Source: Vespula vulgaris
Lineage: Eukaryota > Arthropoda > Insecta > Hymenoptera > Vespidae
Assembly (NCBI RefSeq): GCF_905475345.1
Contig: NC_066592.1
Span: 8,899,501 to 8,963,500 of the forward strand
Reading direction: 5' to 3'
Length of the DNA: 64,000 bases
Position 1 is the stretch's first letter; each line of letters opens with the position of its first letter. Shown in pieces: positions 13,501 through 25,799 of this stretch. The position numbers were made by a program, and so were the translations under genes. Under the pieces are notes generated by a model. That model saw only the letters and a program-made list of their open reading frames with translations, had not been told where the DNA came from and did not search any database.

Positions 13501-16500
13501 ATATACATATATGTGTATATCAAAATATATGACAGTACTCATTAAAGCTAGTAAAATATTTTTATTTATTTATTATAGTTTAATATTGTTTAATATTGTA
13601 AATCGTTTTTTCTTTTTTAGAAAAGAAATGAACACAATAAAGAAATACTCAATTGTGCAGCAGATTGGAATGACATTCGAGTCTTATGTACCACGAATCT
13701 GTCTATTTATCTCGATTTTGACATACGTTGTTACTGGTAATTACATTACCGCAGAGAAAGTCTTCATGATAACATCATTCTTCAATGTTATTAGAAACTC
13801 CATGACTATTGGATTTCCATTGAGTAAGGAAATTTGTTATTTTTATGAAAATAAAGAATCTTATGAATCTGCAATATCGTTTGATCATAGGTATTCATCT
13901 ACTGGTCGAAGGTTTGGCATCGATGCGTCGTATCGAAAGATTCATGATGCATACAGAAATTGAGAAAAGCAAGGAAAAAACTCAGGAGATTGGATCACAC
14001 GAAGTAGTATTGAAAAACGTAACAGCAAAGTGGAGCGATGAGAGCAAAGAAGATACTCTGAACAGTGTAAATTTATCAATTGAACCTGCTAGCCTAGTAG
14101 CAATCGTGGGGAAGATAGGTTCTGGTAAAAGCAGTTTATTACAAGTAATACTTCAAGAATTACCATTGAAGAAAGGCTCTTTAAAAATTAGTGGAAAGAT
14201 AGCTTATGTTAGTCAACAGCCATGGATTTTTGCTTCGTCGATTAGACAAAACATACTCTTTGGACGTAGTATGGATAAATCTCGTTACGAGCAAACTATT
14301 CAGGTCTGCCAATTAAATGAAGATATTGCTTCGTTTCTTCACGGTGATAGAACAGTCGTTGGTGAAAAAGGAATAAGTTTGAGCGGTGGTCAACGTGCTC
14401 GTATCAATCTTGCTAGAGCAGTCTATGCTGATGCGGACGTTTATTTATTGGACGATCCACTTTCGGCAGTAGACGCTCGAGTAGGCAGACGTATTGTCGA
14501 GGATTGCATATGCGGATATCTAAAAAATAAAACTAGAATTTTAGTGACTCATCAGTTGCAATTCTTAAGGTGTGCCGATCAAGTGATCGTGATGCATAAC
14601 GGGTCGGTTCAGACTAAAGGTGATTTTAATACTCTCGAAGCTTCTGGCATGGACTTTAACAAGTTTGTCATTGAGGAAAGGGAAACGAAACTGGAAAAGA
14701 ATGAAGAATTTATATATGAAGGGAAAATCGATGATTTTGAAGGCACGGCGAATAAACATATGAACGAAACATCGGTACCTGTTGTGGCAGAAATGAGAAC
14801 GATTGGTCATATTTCTGCTAAGGTTTACGTCTCCTATTTTAAAGCAAGTAGAAGTGTTTTGTTGTTGCTATTGATGGTTACACTCTTTGTTTCCTATCAA
14901 ATGGCAGCCAGTGGTGGCGATTATTTTGTCGCTTATTGGGTCAACATCGAAGAAACTTCCTGGATCATTTCAGAAAATGATACGCTTCTGTTCAAATGGA
15001 AAGGACCGCTTAATCGCATGGAAGTAATTTACATTTATAGTGGGCTTACTGCGTTAACAGCTGCATCAGCCTTTCTACAAATGTTTTCTTTTTATGAAGT
15101 CTGTATGCGGTCTTCCAGAAACTTACATGCTAGCATGTTTCGTAGCATTGTACGCACAAGCATGTATTTTTTCAATAACAATCCGCTTGGTCGTATCTTG
15201 AACAGGTGAATTTATTAAATATTCTTTTTCGACATCAATACATTTGTCTTTTTCTAGATTCTCCAAGGATACTGGTGCCCTTGACACAAGAATGCCTATT
15301 TGTATGTTCGATATTATAATTATTGGTCTTGGATTAACAGCAGTAATAACGATAGTAGGAAGCGTAAATCCTTGGCTGCTGATACCTGTCGTGTTTATTA
15401 CCATAATTATATATTTTTTACGAAATTTTTATATGGCAACCAGTCGTAGCGTTAAACGATTGGAAGGAATAAGTGAGTAGATTTTATAAAATGCTAATGT
15501 TTAAATTTTCTCATTAACCAGTTATTTATCATCTTGTTTTTGCGAAAGCTCGATCACCAGTATTTGATCACGTAAGCGCAACGCTTCAAGGTCTAGTGAC
15601 AATCAGAGCATTAAATGCTGAGGAAATTCTTATCAGCGAGTTCGACAATCATCAAGATCTTCATTCTTCTGCTTGGTTCATCTTCATCTCGGCTTCACGA
15701 GCTTTCGGCATTTATATCGAATTAGTCTCTTTGGTTTACAACGCGATTATAATCGCATTTTTCCTTTTTCTGAAGGATACCGTAGTCAGTGATGTTGGAT
15801 TGGTGATTACACAAATTACTACACTCATCGACATTTTACAATGGGGTGTGAGACAATCGGTTGAGGTGGAAAATTTAATGACTTCGACTGAGAGAATTCT
15901 CGAGTATAGTCATTTAGAGGAAGAACCTATGTTGGATAATAATCCAAAATGTAAACCATCGAAGGATTGGCCTAAGTGTGGCCTCGTGGAATTTAAAAAT
16001 GTGAAATTAAAGTACGGACCGATAGAACCATATGTTTTGAAGGATATAACGTTCACGATAAGTCCAAGAGAGAAGATTGGTATTGTTGGTCGTACTGGTT
16101 CCGGGAAATCCTCTTTAATCAATGCCCTTTTTCGATTATTTAATGTAGAAGGGGAAATCTGTATTGACGGTATTCCTACCAGTTCAATAAGTTTGCATGA
16201 TTTTCGTTCAAAGATCAGTATTATTCCTCAAGAACCAATTCTCTTTAGTGGTAGTCTTCGACGTAACTTGGATCCGTTCGAAGAGTATTCTGATCATGCA
16301 CTCTGGCAAGCATTACAGGAGGTCGAGTTAAGAGATATAATCGAAGAAATGGCTGCTGGATTGAATTCTAGAGTATTCGAGGGAGGAATGAATTTCAGTG
16401 TCGGACAACGTCAATTATTGTGTTTGGCTCGTGCTATCATTAGGAATAACAGAATTATTGTTCTGGATGAAGCAACGGCAAATGTTGATCTTCGTACGGA

Positions 16501-16914
16501 TTTGCTAATTCAGCAGACTGTTAGAAATAAATTTAAAGATTGCTCAGTTCTTACGATAGCACATAGATTAAATACGATTATGGATAGTGATAAGATACTC
16601 GTGATGGATGCTGGCCATTTGGTGGTAAGCATTGAAATTACGTTTTAATATGAAATGTAACCCTCGTTTTGTTACTTTTTCTTTTAAATATTTTTTGTTT
16701 AGGAATTTGACCATCCTTACGTTTTGTTACAAAATAATAGTTACTTTTATCATATGGTACAACAAACTGGTTCTACAATGGCAACAACACTCATGGAGAT
16801 CGCAAAAAAAGTAAGAATGGTCTTTATTTCATTTGAAAAATGTTCCTATACCTTATCTAATTTTTGTATTTTTTCTAGAATTATTCTGTGAATGATAATC
16901 GGTCGTCACAATGA
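10583..16914 (+). CDS. ABCC4: ABC transporter subfamily C member 4 (MRP4-like), 11 exons
   Basis: ATP-driven exporter of organic anions, conjugates and cyclic nucleotides in the family, expected in the plasma membrane. Exons by my GT-AG reconstruction: 10583-10656, 12087-12338, 12521-12776, 12984-13158, 13233-13389, 13621-13823, 13891-15205, 15258-15472, 15549-16624, 16703-16810, 16879-16914. All junctions keep phase, giving 1288 residues, close to the family's usual ~1300. Membrane domain 1 lies in exons 2-6. NBD1 has Walker A GKIGSGKS (residues 446-453), signature LSGGQ (536-540) and Walker B VYLLDD (556-561). Membrane domain 2 spans late exon 7 to early exon 9. NBD2 has GRTGSGKS (1063-1070), signature FSVGQ (1165-1169) and Walker B IIVLDE (1185-1190). 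The start fits the MRP4 'NPRE' N-terminus and has an in-frame TAA five codons upstream. Catalytic Asp/Glu and Lys residues are intact. No TSS is visible. Subfamily is confident; exact orthology is inferred. Confidence 0.93.
11680..11990 (+). mobile_element. Copia-type gag remnant in ABCC4 intron 1
   Basis: Intron 1 (10657-12086) carries a decayed plus-strand frame with the composition of a Ty1/Copia gag: 'KALVLILSFISKNQFNMIKK', then 'LKDIHELKSSIKM', then 'QIMTQHINDF' and 'SKTEKLEEACT'. The last two match the conserved 'IN-F...TEKLEEAG' part of UBN2-type gag proteins. Stops interrupt it. The insertion lies in the same orientation as the host gene but well away from both splice sites. Confidence 0.5.
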
Positions 16915-16915
16915 C

Positions 16916-16979
16916 AATAAAAATAAGTAGGAATAATTGTGTAAATTTTATTTTTCGTACTCTATTATTTTATAATAAA
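16916..16979 (+). terminator. Candidate poly(A) signals of ABCC4
   Basis: AATAAA occurs at 16916-16921, one base after the stop codon, and again at 16974-16979. The second gives a more usual 3' UTR length. Which one is used cannot be told from sequence. Confidence 0.5.
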
Positions 16980-19189
16980 TTACTTTCATATTTTTTATAT
17001 ATAATTTGCTATATTCGCGAAGAAACGTTAATAGAATTTTATTAAAACTATTAACAATGATATGCAACTTGACTTCTCGATAATGTTTTTTCCAATCAGA
17101 CTTCCACTGAAAATAATAGCTTGTAATAATTTGTAAACAAATCTTACACGTCTGAAAATATCCTATTTACTTTGAGCATTCTCTGAACATTTCTAACATT
17201 CGGAACAATATGTTATACATATATATGTACATATGCATAAAATGTTTCGTGTCTCATATTTCTTGCCACGTATATTTAATATTAGAAAAAGTCAATATTA
17301 CTTAAAAGATAAATAAAATATACTACTCATCTTTTTTGTAGTGTTATGGAGATACTTTGTATAATATATTCAATCTGTTTATTTTTTAGTGTTACAATAT
17401 TATAAAATAATAACTACTTTTTCATAAATTTTTTTTATATAAATACTGAATTTTATATCTGAATGTAGGCATTACTCCGCACTTTTGTAATATTATAATG
17501 GACTGTGAATAACTATATTTCCTAAGATAGGATATCCCAAACTTTTATGGGCTGAGATCTATTTTCGAGAATGGTTATTTTTATCTTATCTTTAAATTAA
17601 CATTTCTAATGAACGTGTAAACCACTTCAGATTTTAATATTTAAAGCGATTCTCATTTTGGAAATCTCTGACCTAAGGTATGGTAAAATTTTGCTATTAA
17701 GGATGTATGTAACTTTCAAACAGTAAAGAGAAACACCTATTTTTCTTTAACAAATCTGTATTATTTATATGATTAAACTTTTTTTTAATAAAACACTGAA
17801 TGTTAAAATGTAAATTTTAATATTTTTGAAATTATATAATAGATTCTTGAAATTTTTTTTCTATATAAATGGGAGACTTACGTTACTATTTTCAAGAAAA
17901 ATTGTACCTTTTTAAAAAAAAAGTAAAAAAAGAAAAAAAAACGTTTCACAGGAACACTAATTTAATACGCAGATAATGTTCTCAAAATTTCAAATGAATC
18001 GATATAGTGATTTTTGAAATATTTTGGTTACTGAAGTTTTGCAAATTATTGTTTCAACAAAAATACGTTTGAAGTTTGGTGTTGCATTTATAAGTAATTA
18101 TTTTTTTTATAGTTACAATGAAATCGATTCCAGAGCCATATAATAAACGATTAGTTGTTGAAACAAGATTTAATTGATTTTTATGTTCTTCTTTATTAAA
18201 TCAGCCAGCCTTTTTCGTAGCGTTCGATTTTTTCGTTCGGCTTATGTGACGATTTTTACCTATGCGATGACTTTCGAGTCATTATTTTATCGGTAATTTG
18301 TTAATATTTTAAAAAGTTTATGTCAATGTTTAGTTTATACCATAATTTGTTTAATAATTGCTATTTTTATCAACTTTCATATTACATATAATATTTATTT
18401 GTTACATACACCTATTATGAATTTTCATTATTTGAAAAAAAAACACGTTCATTGAAGAGATCTTATATGTCATTTGCGAAAAAAATATTAACAAATATTT
18501 ATTAAAATTTAATAATTATATATATAATTTAGCCTATCGGTAATTTATTTAGTTCACATTATTCATGCGACAAGTCTTCCTCAATTGAGCTCCTGTCAAA
18601 GACAATCATTTGTTATAATTTGTAAACAAATTCTGGGTGTCTGGAAAGAGCTTATTTCATCTGAACATATTCAGAACATTCTTAGCCTTACTCACAAAAC
18701 ATTTACCTCTTTGAAATTGTCGTCCTAACAAGCGAGCTTCTCTCTATTTTTTCTCATTCCAAATATCAGGATATCCTTACAACATTAGGATATCTCAGCG
18801 ACAACATTGTCAAATTTCTTATATTGTTTCGTTTCCCAACTAAACATCTCTCAAAAACAAAAGCTAGAATATGTTGGCCTCTTCTTGGTAATGGTTTTCT
18901 TCCTTTTCCAATCTTTTCTTTTATTCATCACCTTAAGTACCTTTGGTGTAAAGAGATGATGGGTGTTATATACAATATATATTATTGTATATATTTAATT
19001 GTATAATACAATTAGACAGTTTGTGTTTTTAATTCATACAAGCATATGTACATGTACATATATACACAGCAAGAGTTTATATTCATTATTATTATTTTTA
19101 GATCTCCATGGATTGTTTTTAATATTGTAGAATTAAAATAAAGCTTTTAAGTCATTACCTCGTTAATTTTGTTTTTTTTTTTTAGATAT
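16980..19189. other. Intergenic region with one diverged direct repeat
   Basis: No gene recognised. 17121-17210 and 18610-18690 resemble each other (TTGTWATAATTTGTAAACAAAT, then GTCTGRAA, then CTGARCATTTC-like blocks). A weaker third match lies at 33059-33118. The nature of the repeat is unknown. Confidence 0.45.
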
Positions 19190-20890
19190 CCACTTAATAA
19201 GTTCAACAATGCATTACCTTTCTCTATGTTTTAACTAAGTATCGCTTAATACAGAAATTCGATTTGTCGTATGTTCTTCTCTACGTATCTTTCAAATTTT
19301 GTCAATATCTTTTTCAACTATTCTGGATCCTTTGAAAACAGTATTAATGTACATTAGAGACTAAAATTTTTTTCCCATGATCAGGCTTCTTACAAATCTT
19401 TACCTCAATTTCTTCTAGATCACAGATATATATGGCGCACAGCATTGGGCTCAACGGTACTTTCTTCTTAACCCTATTACTCACCAAAACTGTTACATAT
19501 GCCACTCTCTCGCTAAAATAAGGTTGCACATCTTTTCATTTTTCTGTATATTTCTTTTTTTCTTTATTTTTTATGGTTTATTTCTATTAATTGTATTGAG
19601 TGTGACTTTAAGGTCCGTGAAAAAGGAGAATACTTTCCCTCTTTTCTTTTTTAACTTTTTCTGACAATATAGTTCAGGATGTAGACATGGTTTATATCGC
19701 TTCTCCCTACTCTGAATATAATTTGGGTTTCTAAAAGGATTTCCAATTTTATTTCCTTGCATAGTCAATTGTTCAGGATCGTTGCGTAGAGTTTACACAT
19801 TCTAAACAAAAAGTTTCTCTGTTATCTTTCTTATATATAGAGGCTATTATTCTTAATCTCCAATGTGAGGGGAGATTCCTACTCTTCTATATCTTCTTGA
19901 TTATTTCCGTTAATCTGTACGTTGCTCCATAGTATACTCTCCCTAGTACATTCTAGCTTCATTCTTAATTCCATTCAAATTTGTGACTTTCAACAAATTT
20001 GTGTTTTGATCTCTTTTTCGCTTAGATTTTCGGTTTCTCCTGATACTGGGACTACCTGTTTCGACAGGGAAAAAGTTCTTGGTTTCCTCTTTAACTCTTA
20101 TAGGAAATTAATAAAATGAGCTCGTTCCTTGTTTGTTTTGCTTTTTGTTTGTTTTCCTTGTTGCTCATTCCTCTTTCTTTCCTTCTTTCTTTAGTAATAT
20201 ATTTTCATGCTTTGACTTCTGTTTTTATTTTCTTCAATTCCTTTATTTCTGCCACCTTTCTTCCCTCCTTTCTATTACAAAATTGCTGGTATTCTTTCTT
20301 CGCTATCTTATGTCATTTTTTTTTAGAATAATCTTTTCTTAAGTAGATAGAATAATTCCTTACGTATTTTTTCTTCTATCTGCATTCATTGATCCATCAT
20401 GAGATGTTTGTATGGACCAATTTTTTTTTGTTTCTCTCTGAGTTTCTTTTTTGTGCAGCGTGGTCTGGTCTTCTTCTCAAATCTTTCCAGTTCTCTTCTT
20501 TTCATAGAATTTCCCATTTCGTGAGGATTTCCAGTGCTTTCTTGATGTTGGCCACCCCTTCCTCCATCTATGTCTGTCAATTCGTTATTTCGTTTGTTGG
20601 ATTAGCTGCGTTAATGATACTCACTGGTAGCAGATATCTGCTTTTACTCTTGCGTTTATGTAGAAATCCTAGACTAGACTGCGTTTATGGTCGCAGTCTA
20701 GTAAATACGTAGTTACGAAGTTGCCTTTTCTTCCAATGTATGCCATGTTCCCGTTTTCATCTCCCGACGAGTTTGCTTTTCGAAGATGCCATTTTTTTCA
20801 TGCTCTTCATCTTTCCTTCTGCATTCAACAATTTGTTTTCCGTGTTTCTTCTCTGATCTTTTTGCTGATTTGAAATAAAATATTCTGGAA
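19190..20890 (-). mobile_element. Non-LTR retrotransposon remnant (endonuclease end plus reverse transcriptase)
   Basis: Read on the minus strand, 20720-20890 ends an APE-type endonuclease with 'DENGNMAYIGRKGN', a block typical of LINEs abundant in ants and bees. It is followed by a lysine/arginine-rich linker (20386-20580). Reverse transcriptase pieces follow: 'LYATILN', 'VYILNYIVRKS' and a frameshifted palm fragment near 19600-19760, then 'VPLSPMLCAIYICDLEE' at about 19400-19460. The normal Y-A-D-D catalytic box is not seen in frame. Several frameshifts are needed, so it is dead. The clade was not determined. Confidence 0.72.
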
Positions 20891-20919
20891 ATATTCAGGA
20901 TACTTACAGAATTGTTGTA

Positions 20920-23100
20920 TAGTTATCCGCAGCAGGCTTCAACCTATGCTTCTTTCTGCGAATCCATTTGTCGCCAGATGTTGAGACGCCAGATCATTGA
21001 TTGAGAATATGTATGAAATTCACTCTGGAGAATACATTATCTGAGATAATGAATGTTAATAACTATGTGTTGCAAAAATATATTCCAACTGTGTAATTGT
21101 CATGGAATTAGCTGGTATATTTTTCATGATTTTTATTTCAATTTACTTTGATTTTGTGTCTATCATATCAGGAAGTAACAATCTTTAAACAGTCTTTTAA
21201 TTGATCTGAACCCTTTCCAATTACTTATGGGCAGGTTCTACAGATGAATAGGAGCTTTGAGAAGATTTGATTTTCTTAGTGTACAGCTTTTACATCATTC
21301 AATGATCAATCATTCAATGTCCTAATCAATGACGAGCCAATTTATTATACATAATGGAGAGCAAGCTGTTCAATCTGAATAATTCCTAAATATATTTTAT
21401 GCAATTTTCAAGTATTCTGTATCTTAAACATGCTTAGAGATTACAATCTTATCTTTCTAAAAAAGTATGCCGTTAATCAATGTATATTCTGAATCTTCAG
21501 ATGGGTTACTCAGAGTTTGAACAATTTTGTCGAAATCTGGATCTTTTTTAGTTTTCATTTTGATCTTACGAATAATGATAAGTAGCATTTCTCGATTAAA
21601 CTGGATATAAGTTTGTTCAGAGCGAAGCATAGATGATTAGCCTCTCAATTTCTTTGGTACCACAGCAGCTATATCCACTTGTAATGATGAGAGATAAACT
21701 GCGTTCTTAAATTGAACAATATAAGAATGCAGTTGCTCCAAAGTTTAGCCTTCGACTTTGGAAAAACTATTTCACATGTTGCTATTCAGCATCATCATTA
21801 CTTTTTTTGTAATAAATATCAAAGACGATAAAAGATCGTTGAAAAATATGGAACAAATCAAGAATAATATGTGACAGTCTAAAAATCTTCTAATGTTGTC
21901 GAATTGTGCTATTTGACTTAAATACTCGATTCGATCTTTGAAGAATGTTTTTTTATTTATTGAGATAAAGATTGAATTTTATACAATTACAGGAAAGCTT
22001 GTAAGTTTTTAATGTATTCTTTTATCATTGAATCATGTATGATTATGTCATTAAAATATTATTCTGTTATTGGAAGTTTCTTGAAAATATGAAAGTGAAA
22101 CGAATGGAATTTGGGTAGATGTGTCTTGATTTTAAAATTGATACAATAAGTGCTACGATATGTGGAGATCGTTTAGATAATGTTACTTTTATCATGTAGA
22201 TAAGCCTTAAAAAAGTTAAATTTATGCGTGTTATAAAGATTGTTAAGGACATTATTAATGCGATAGATTGGATAATTTGCCTGAAAAAATCTTTCATTTA
22301 CACTAAACTTATAGTTGATGTATAATCGAATACTCTCATCTGCTTTTGGGAGCACTATTAGCAGTGAACTTCAATTACTGATGAGAACTGGAGATATGAT
22401 ATTTTTCGTTTCATTAGAGTTCAATTCCTTATCCACATATCCCTGGAGTACATATGAAGATTTTGTTCTCTTGTGAAGATAGTTTGAAGCGCGATTTTTA
22501 AATTTATATTGAATTTTTCCTAAAATATAGGCGAAAATTTGTTAAAAATATCTTCAAATGAATTTACAGAATGAAGTGGAGATGGTAAAGATCAATTTTT
22601 TATTTTTATTATATATCGATCTATTGCAGCTCAATATCAGTCTCTTATCTATTGATTTGCTAAGTAGTGCATGCTGAGTGGAAAGATGTGAAATTTGCTC
22701 TCTTTGATATACGACATTTGCAGGCACTTTTTCCTTAAGCTGAATAATATTGCCAATATAGGATTTTTGAATGCGATTTTTGAAAGCAACATTTGAATTT
22801 TCTAAAAGCACATTTAAATCTAAATTATTCAAATTGTTTTTTGCCAGCAAAAAAAAGCTTGTTACAGAATCCACTATAAAACCCTATGATTTGCCATGGA
22901 GTGAGAATAAAATGAAATATTTCTCATATTTGGACGCCATCTCAAATAAGTAGATAATCTCGTAATGTTGCAGTATTGCCTTTATTTTGGTGAAATCATA
23001 TGAGAAATAGAAAGCTAACTCATTGTCAGAAATAGCTTGCAATGAAATAAATCTGGAACTATCCAATCTGTTGCATAAGGCATTTACACGATAGTTGCTA
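20920..23100 (-). mobile_element. Ty3/gypsy retrotransposon pol remnant
   Basis: On the minus strand the RT starts with 'KADESIRLYINYK' (about 22310-22350) and continues to a catalytic box at about 22040-22060 that reads Y-F-N-D-I-I-I-H, so the first Asp of Y-x-D-D is lost. An integrase follows at 20930-21520 with 'TLINGILF', 'DKIVISKHV', the zinc-finger-like 'CKSCTLRKSNLLKAPIH' and 'DCYFLI'. The order RT then integrase is that of Ty3/gypsy. Sequence at 22554-23066 may be the protease/RT N-terminal part but is too eroded to assign. Most of RNase H is missing or unreadable. It abuts the LINE to its left within about 30 bp. No LTRs were found. Confidence 0.75.
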
Positions 23101-25147
23101 ATTTTTTAATTTTCTTCCTGCATCGAATACAAAGATTTTCGATTTCAAATGCCATTTAAATATTCATCAACAACGGTGGTAATGTGATTTCTGGCAATCT
23201 GGATTGGATGAATACAAAATTGAACGAGAACTGGGACGATTTCTTGAATAAATGAACCCTATGCTATTGTTCAAAGTTATGTAAATTTTTTGTCTAAATA
23301 ATGTTAAATATAAAAAATTGAGGCTGGATAAAAAAAATATGAATTTTAGGCAGAAATTGTACTTTTGCTTAAAATATAAAATTAGGTTACTATTTAGAAG
23401 AATAAATTTGATCTTGAAATGGCTTTAAAAATTGGAAAAAATGGAAAGATTAGAAAGAAATAATGCTGTTATATTTGTCCTCAAAACCAAACAATTCTTT
23501 TTTCAAACTTTCTTTTAAAAATGGATTGTTTTGGAGATATTCAGGTATTTCGATTAACAAATCTCACTCTGAACATTAGCTCGATAGGTATTTTAATGTT
23601 ATATTTGAAATTTCATCACAATTGAAGTTTTGGTATTTGGGAATCGATTTTTTATTACTAAGATTTTTGAATGTAATGAAAAATGAAAGAATTCAATGGG
23701 ACTTTAAAATTGTCAAATATGTTTGAAAGATTAAAGTTCTGTTGTTATTTCTATCTAATATCATTTCGTTAATTAGGATGTCTATTTTATGTTTAATTGT
23801 TAATCGTTTGTTGTCCAGATAATCGATTCTTTATCTAATGTACCATTTCCAGATATGTATTCATTACGTTTAGTTTATCATTAATATCGTTTAAGACTAT
23901 ATTTTTGTTCTTACTTGTTTTATAATAGTTTAAATTAAGATTTGTATTTTATATAATTTATATATGATATTTTAATGTTGTTTAGATTATTATTATTATT
24001 ATTATTTCTGGATAAACTTTCCAATATCACTTATGTTTAGAAGGTTTCTGGTTTGTTAATTAAATATTGTTTTTTTTTTTTTTTTATGATTATGATTCTT
24101 CAAAAGCTTTCTCTAGTCCTACAGCCATAAATATATTTTTAATGTGTAGATGAGTTTTCTAAATAATAAAGTTTGTTTATTGGAGCGATAAATCAATTTA
24201 TTTCTTCTTTTAGTTTTTGTTATTTGTGGTGAAATGTGTCTTTGAAATTGAAATTGTATTATATTTAAGGTACAGAATGGTCTATCGTGTTTTTTATATT
24301 ATTATTTAATTTTTGAACATATATTTTTCAATTTCATGTTTGTACAGATTGCAGTCATTAGCCATATTAATATTACCCTGCATTGTTAAATGTGATTGGT
24401 TTGCTTTTTGCGAAATACCTTGCTTTTGAAAATTATCTTATCATATATCTTATTGTGGAAGTTTCTTGTTAAATTCAAGATAATTTGTTTTTTTTAACAA
24501 GATTTTCATTAATAGAGTTTTATAAAACTTTAATCTATTACTTAGTTTATCTAAGTACAAACCTCTGCTTGGAAAATATAAATTATAAGATTGTATAGAT
24601 TGATTTTGTAATGAATTTGATTTTTCATGTATCAATTGTTTACAGGTCCACCTTTTTTGTTGTTGTAAAAATTATTCCAACTACTATGTTTTCTTATCAA
24701 TAAGTAAAAGTTATTATATTCATTTAATTCTAGAAATTTAAAACAGTTCTCAAAGATTTAAATAAATTCCTTTTTATGGCTGTTTGTTCCATAGAAGGCA
24801 ATGAGATAGAGTTTTCTATAGTTGTTTATTTTTATCTCAATTATATACAGAATATATGTATAGAGTAATTTCAGATGAGATAATCTATGATTTAGATTAT
24901 TATATAAAAAAAAGATATAGAACTTTTCAGTATTCAGCATTATTTGCTTCCTTAGGACTTTCTTCAGACTCTTGGACTACAATTATTTGAAAAATTATCC
25001 TGTTATATGAAAAAATTATCCGAAAATGTATCTTTCATAATTTGTTTAAGTTTAGACTTATCTAAATTTTTAACATGTTTTATTATTTTTGTCGCTTGAA
25101 ATGTCTACTACATTTTTTAATTCGTGTTTTAATTTGTTTTTTAAATC
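23101..25147. other. AT-rich region, nothing recognised
   Basis: A T-run lies near 24070-24085 and a short ATT microsatellite at 23990-24006. Short frames on both strands have no recognisable motifs. Part of 23101-23300 may be gag-side sequence of the adjacent gypsy element. Confidence 0.4.
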
Positions 25148-25790
25148 AGCATGGAAGCAACCGAATTTAGTCGAATTTAGCCGGTCCTATCCGAAAATTT
25201 TTTAGATTGGATATATCCAAAAATGTATATAACTATCCGTAAACACATGAACTTAGCCGGATTTACCCGAACATTTCCGAAATTATTGAATTAGCTTATA
25301 AGCTCCCGAATTTTGGTCGAATTGAGTCGGACTTGTCTGTAATTTTCATATTAGATCATGTAAACGTAAAATTGCATAGAACCATTCGGAGACAATCGAA
25401 CTTAGCCGAATTTATTCGGACTTGCCCTAAGTTAATAAAATAGTCAGGAAGCTATCAAATTTTGGTCGTATTAAAGCAAACCTGCCGAAATTTTTAAATT
25501 AAATTGTGTAAACGCGCAAATTCATAGAACCACCTGGAAACACCCGAGCTTAGCTAAATTTACCCGATATTTGTTCGGATTTAATAAATTTGTCTAGAAG
25601 TTACTGAATTTTAGTCAAATTAAGTTGGACTTGTCCAAAACTTTTAAAAGAGATCGCGTAAATATGAAAATGCGTAGAACCACCCGGAAATAACCGAACT
25701 TAGCCGAACTTGTCCAGAATTAATAAATTTGTCTGGAAGCATCCCAGTTTTGTCCTAATTGAGTCAGACCTATCCGAAATTTCAGTCAGC
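25148..25790. repeat. Tandem repeat, period about 149 bp, roughly 4 copies
   Basis: The block TTTTGGTCGAATT-like followed by GACTTGTCC recurs with starts near 25163, 25311, 25460, 25609 and 25748 (spacings 148, 149, 149, 139). Each unit also holds CATAGAACCA and a cluster of CCGAAYTTAGCCGAA-like short motifs. The units have diverged from one another. No coding frame runs through them. Confidence 0.8.
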
Positions 25791-25799
25791 ACGTAACTT

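Noticed and set aside
13496..13963. 155-codon plus-strand frame starting in an intron.
   Set aside because: It is exon 6 of ABCC4 with intron 5 and intron 6 sequence read through. Splicing at 13621 and 13823 restores the family alignment.
20116..20712. Three overlapping plus-strand frames rich in F, S and L.
   Set aside because: Antisense of the K/R/E-rich LINE linker; no domain.
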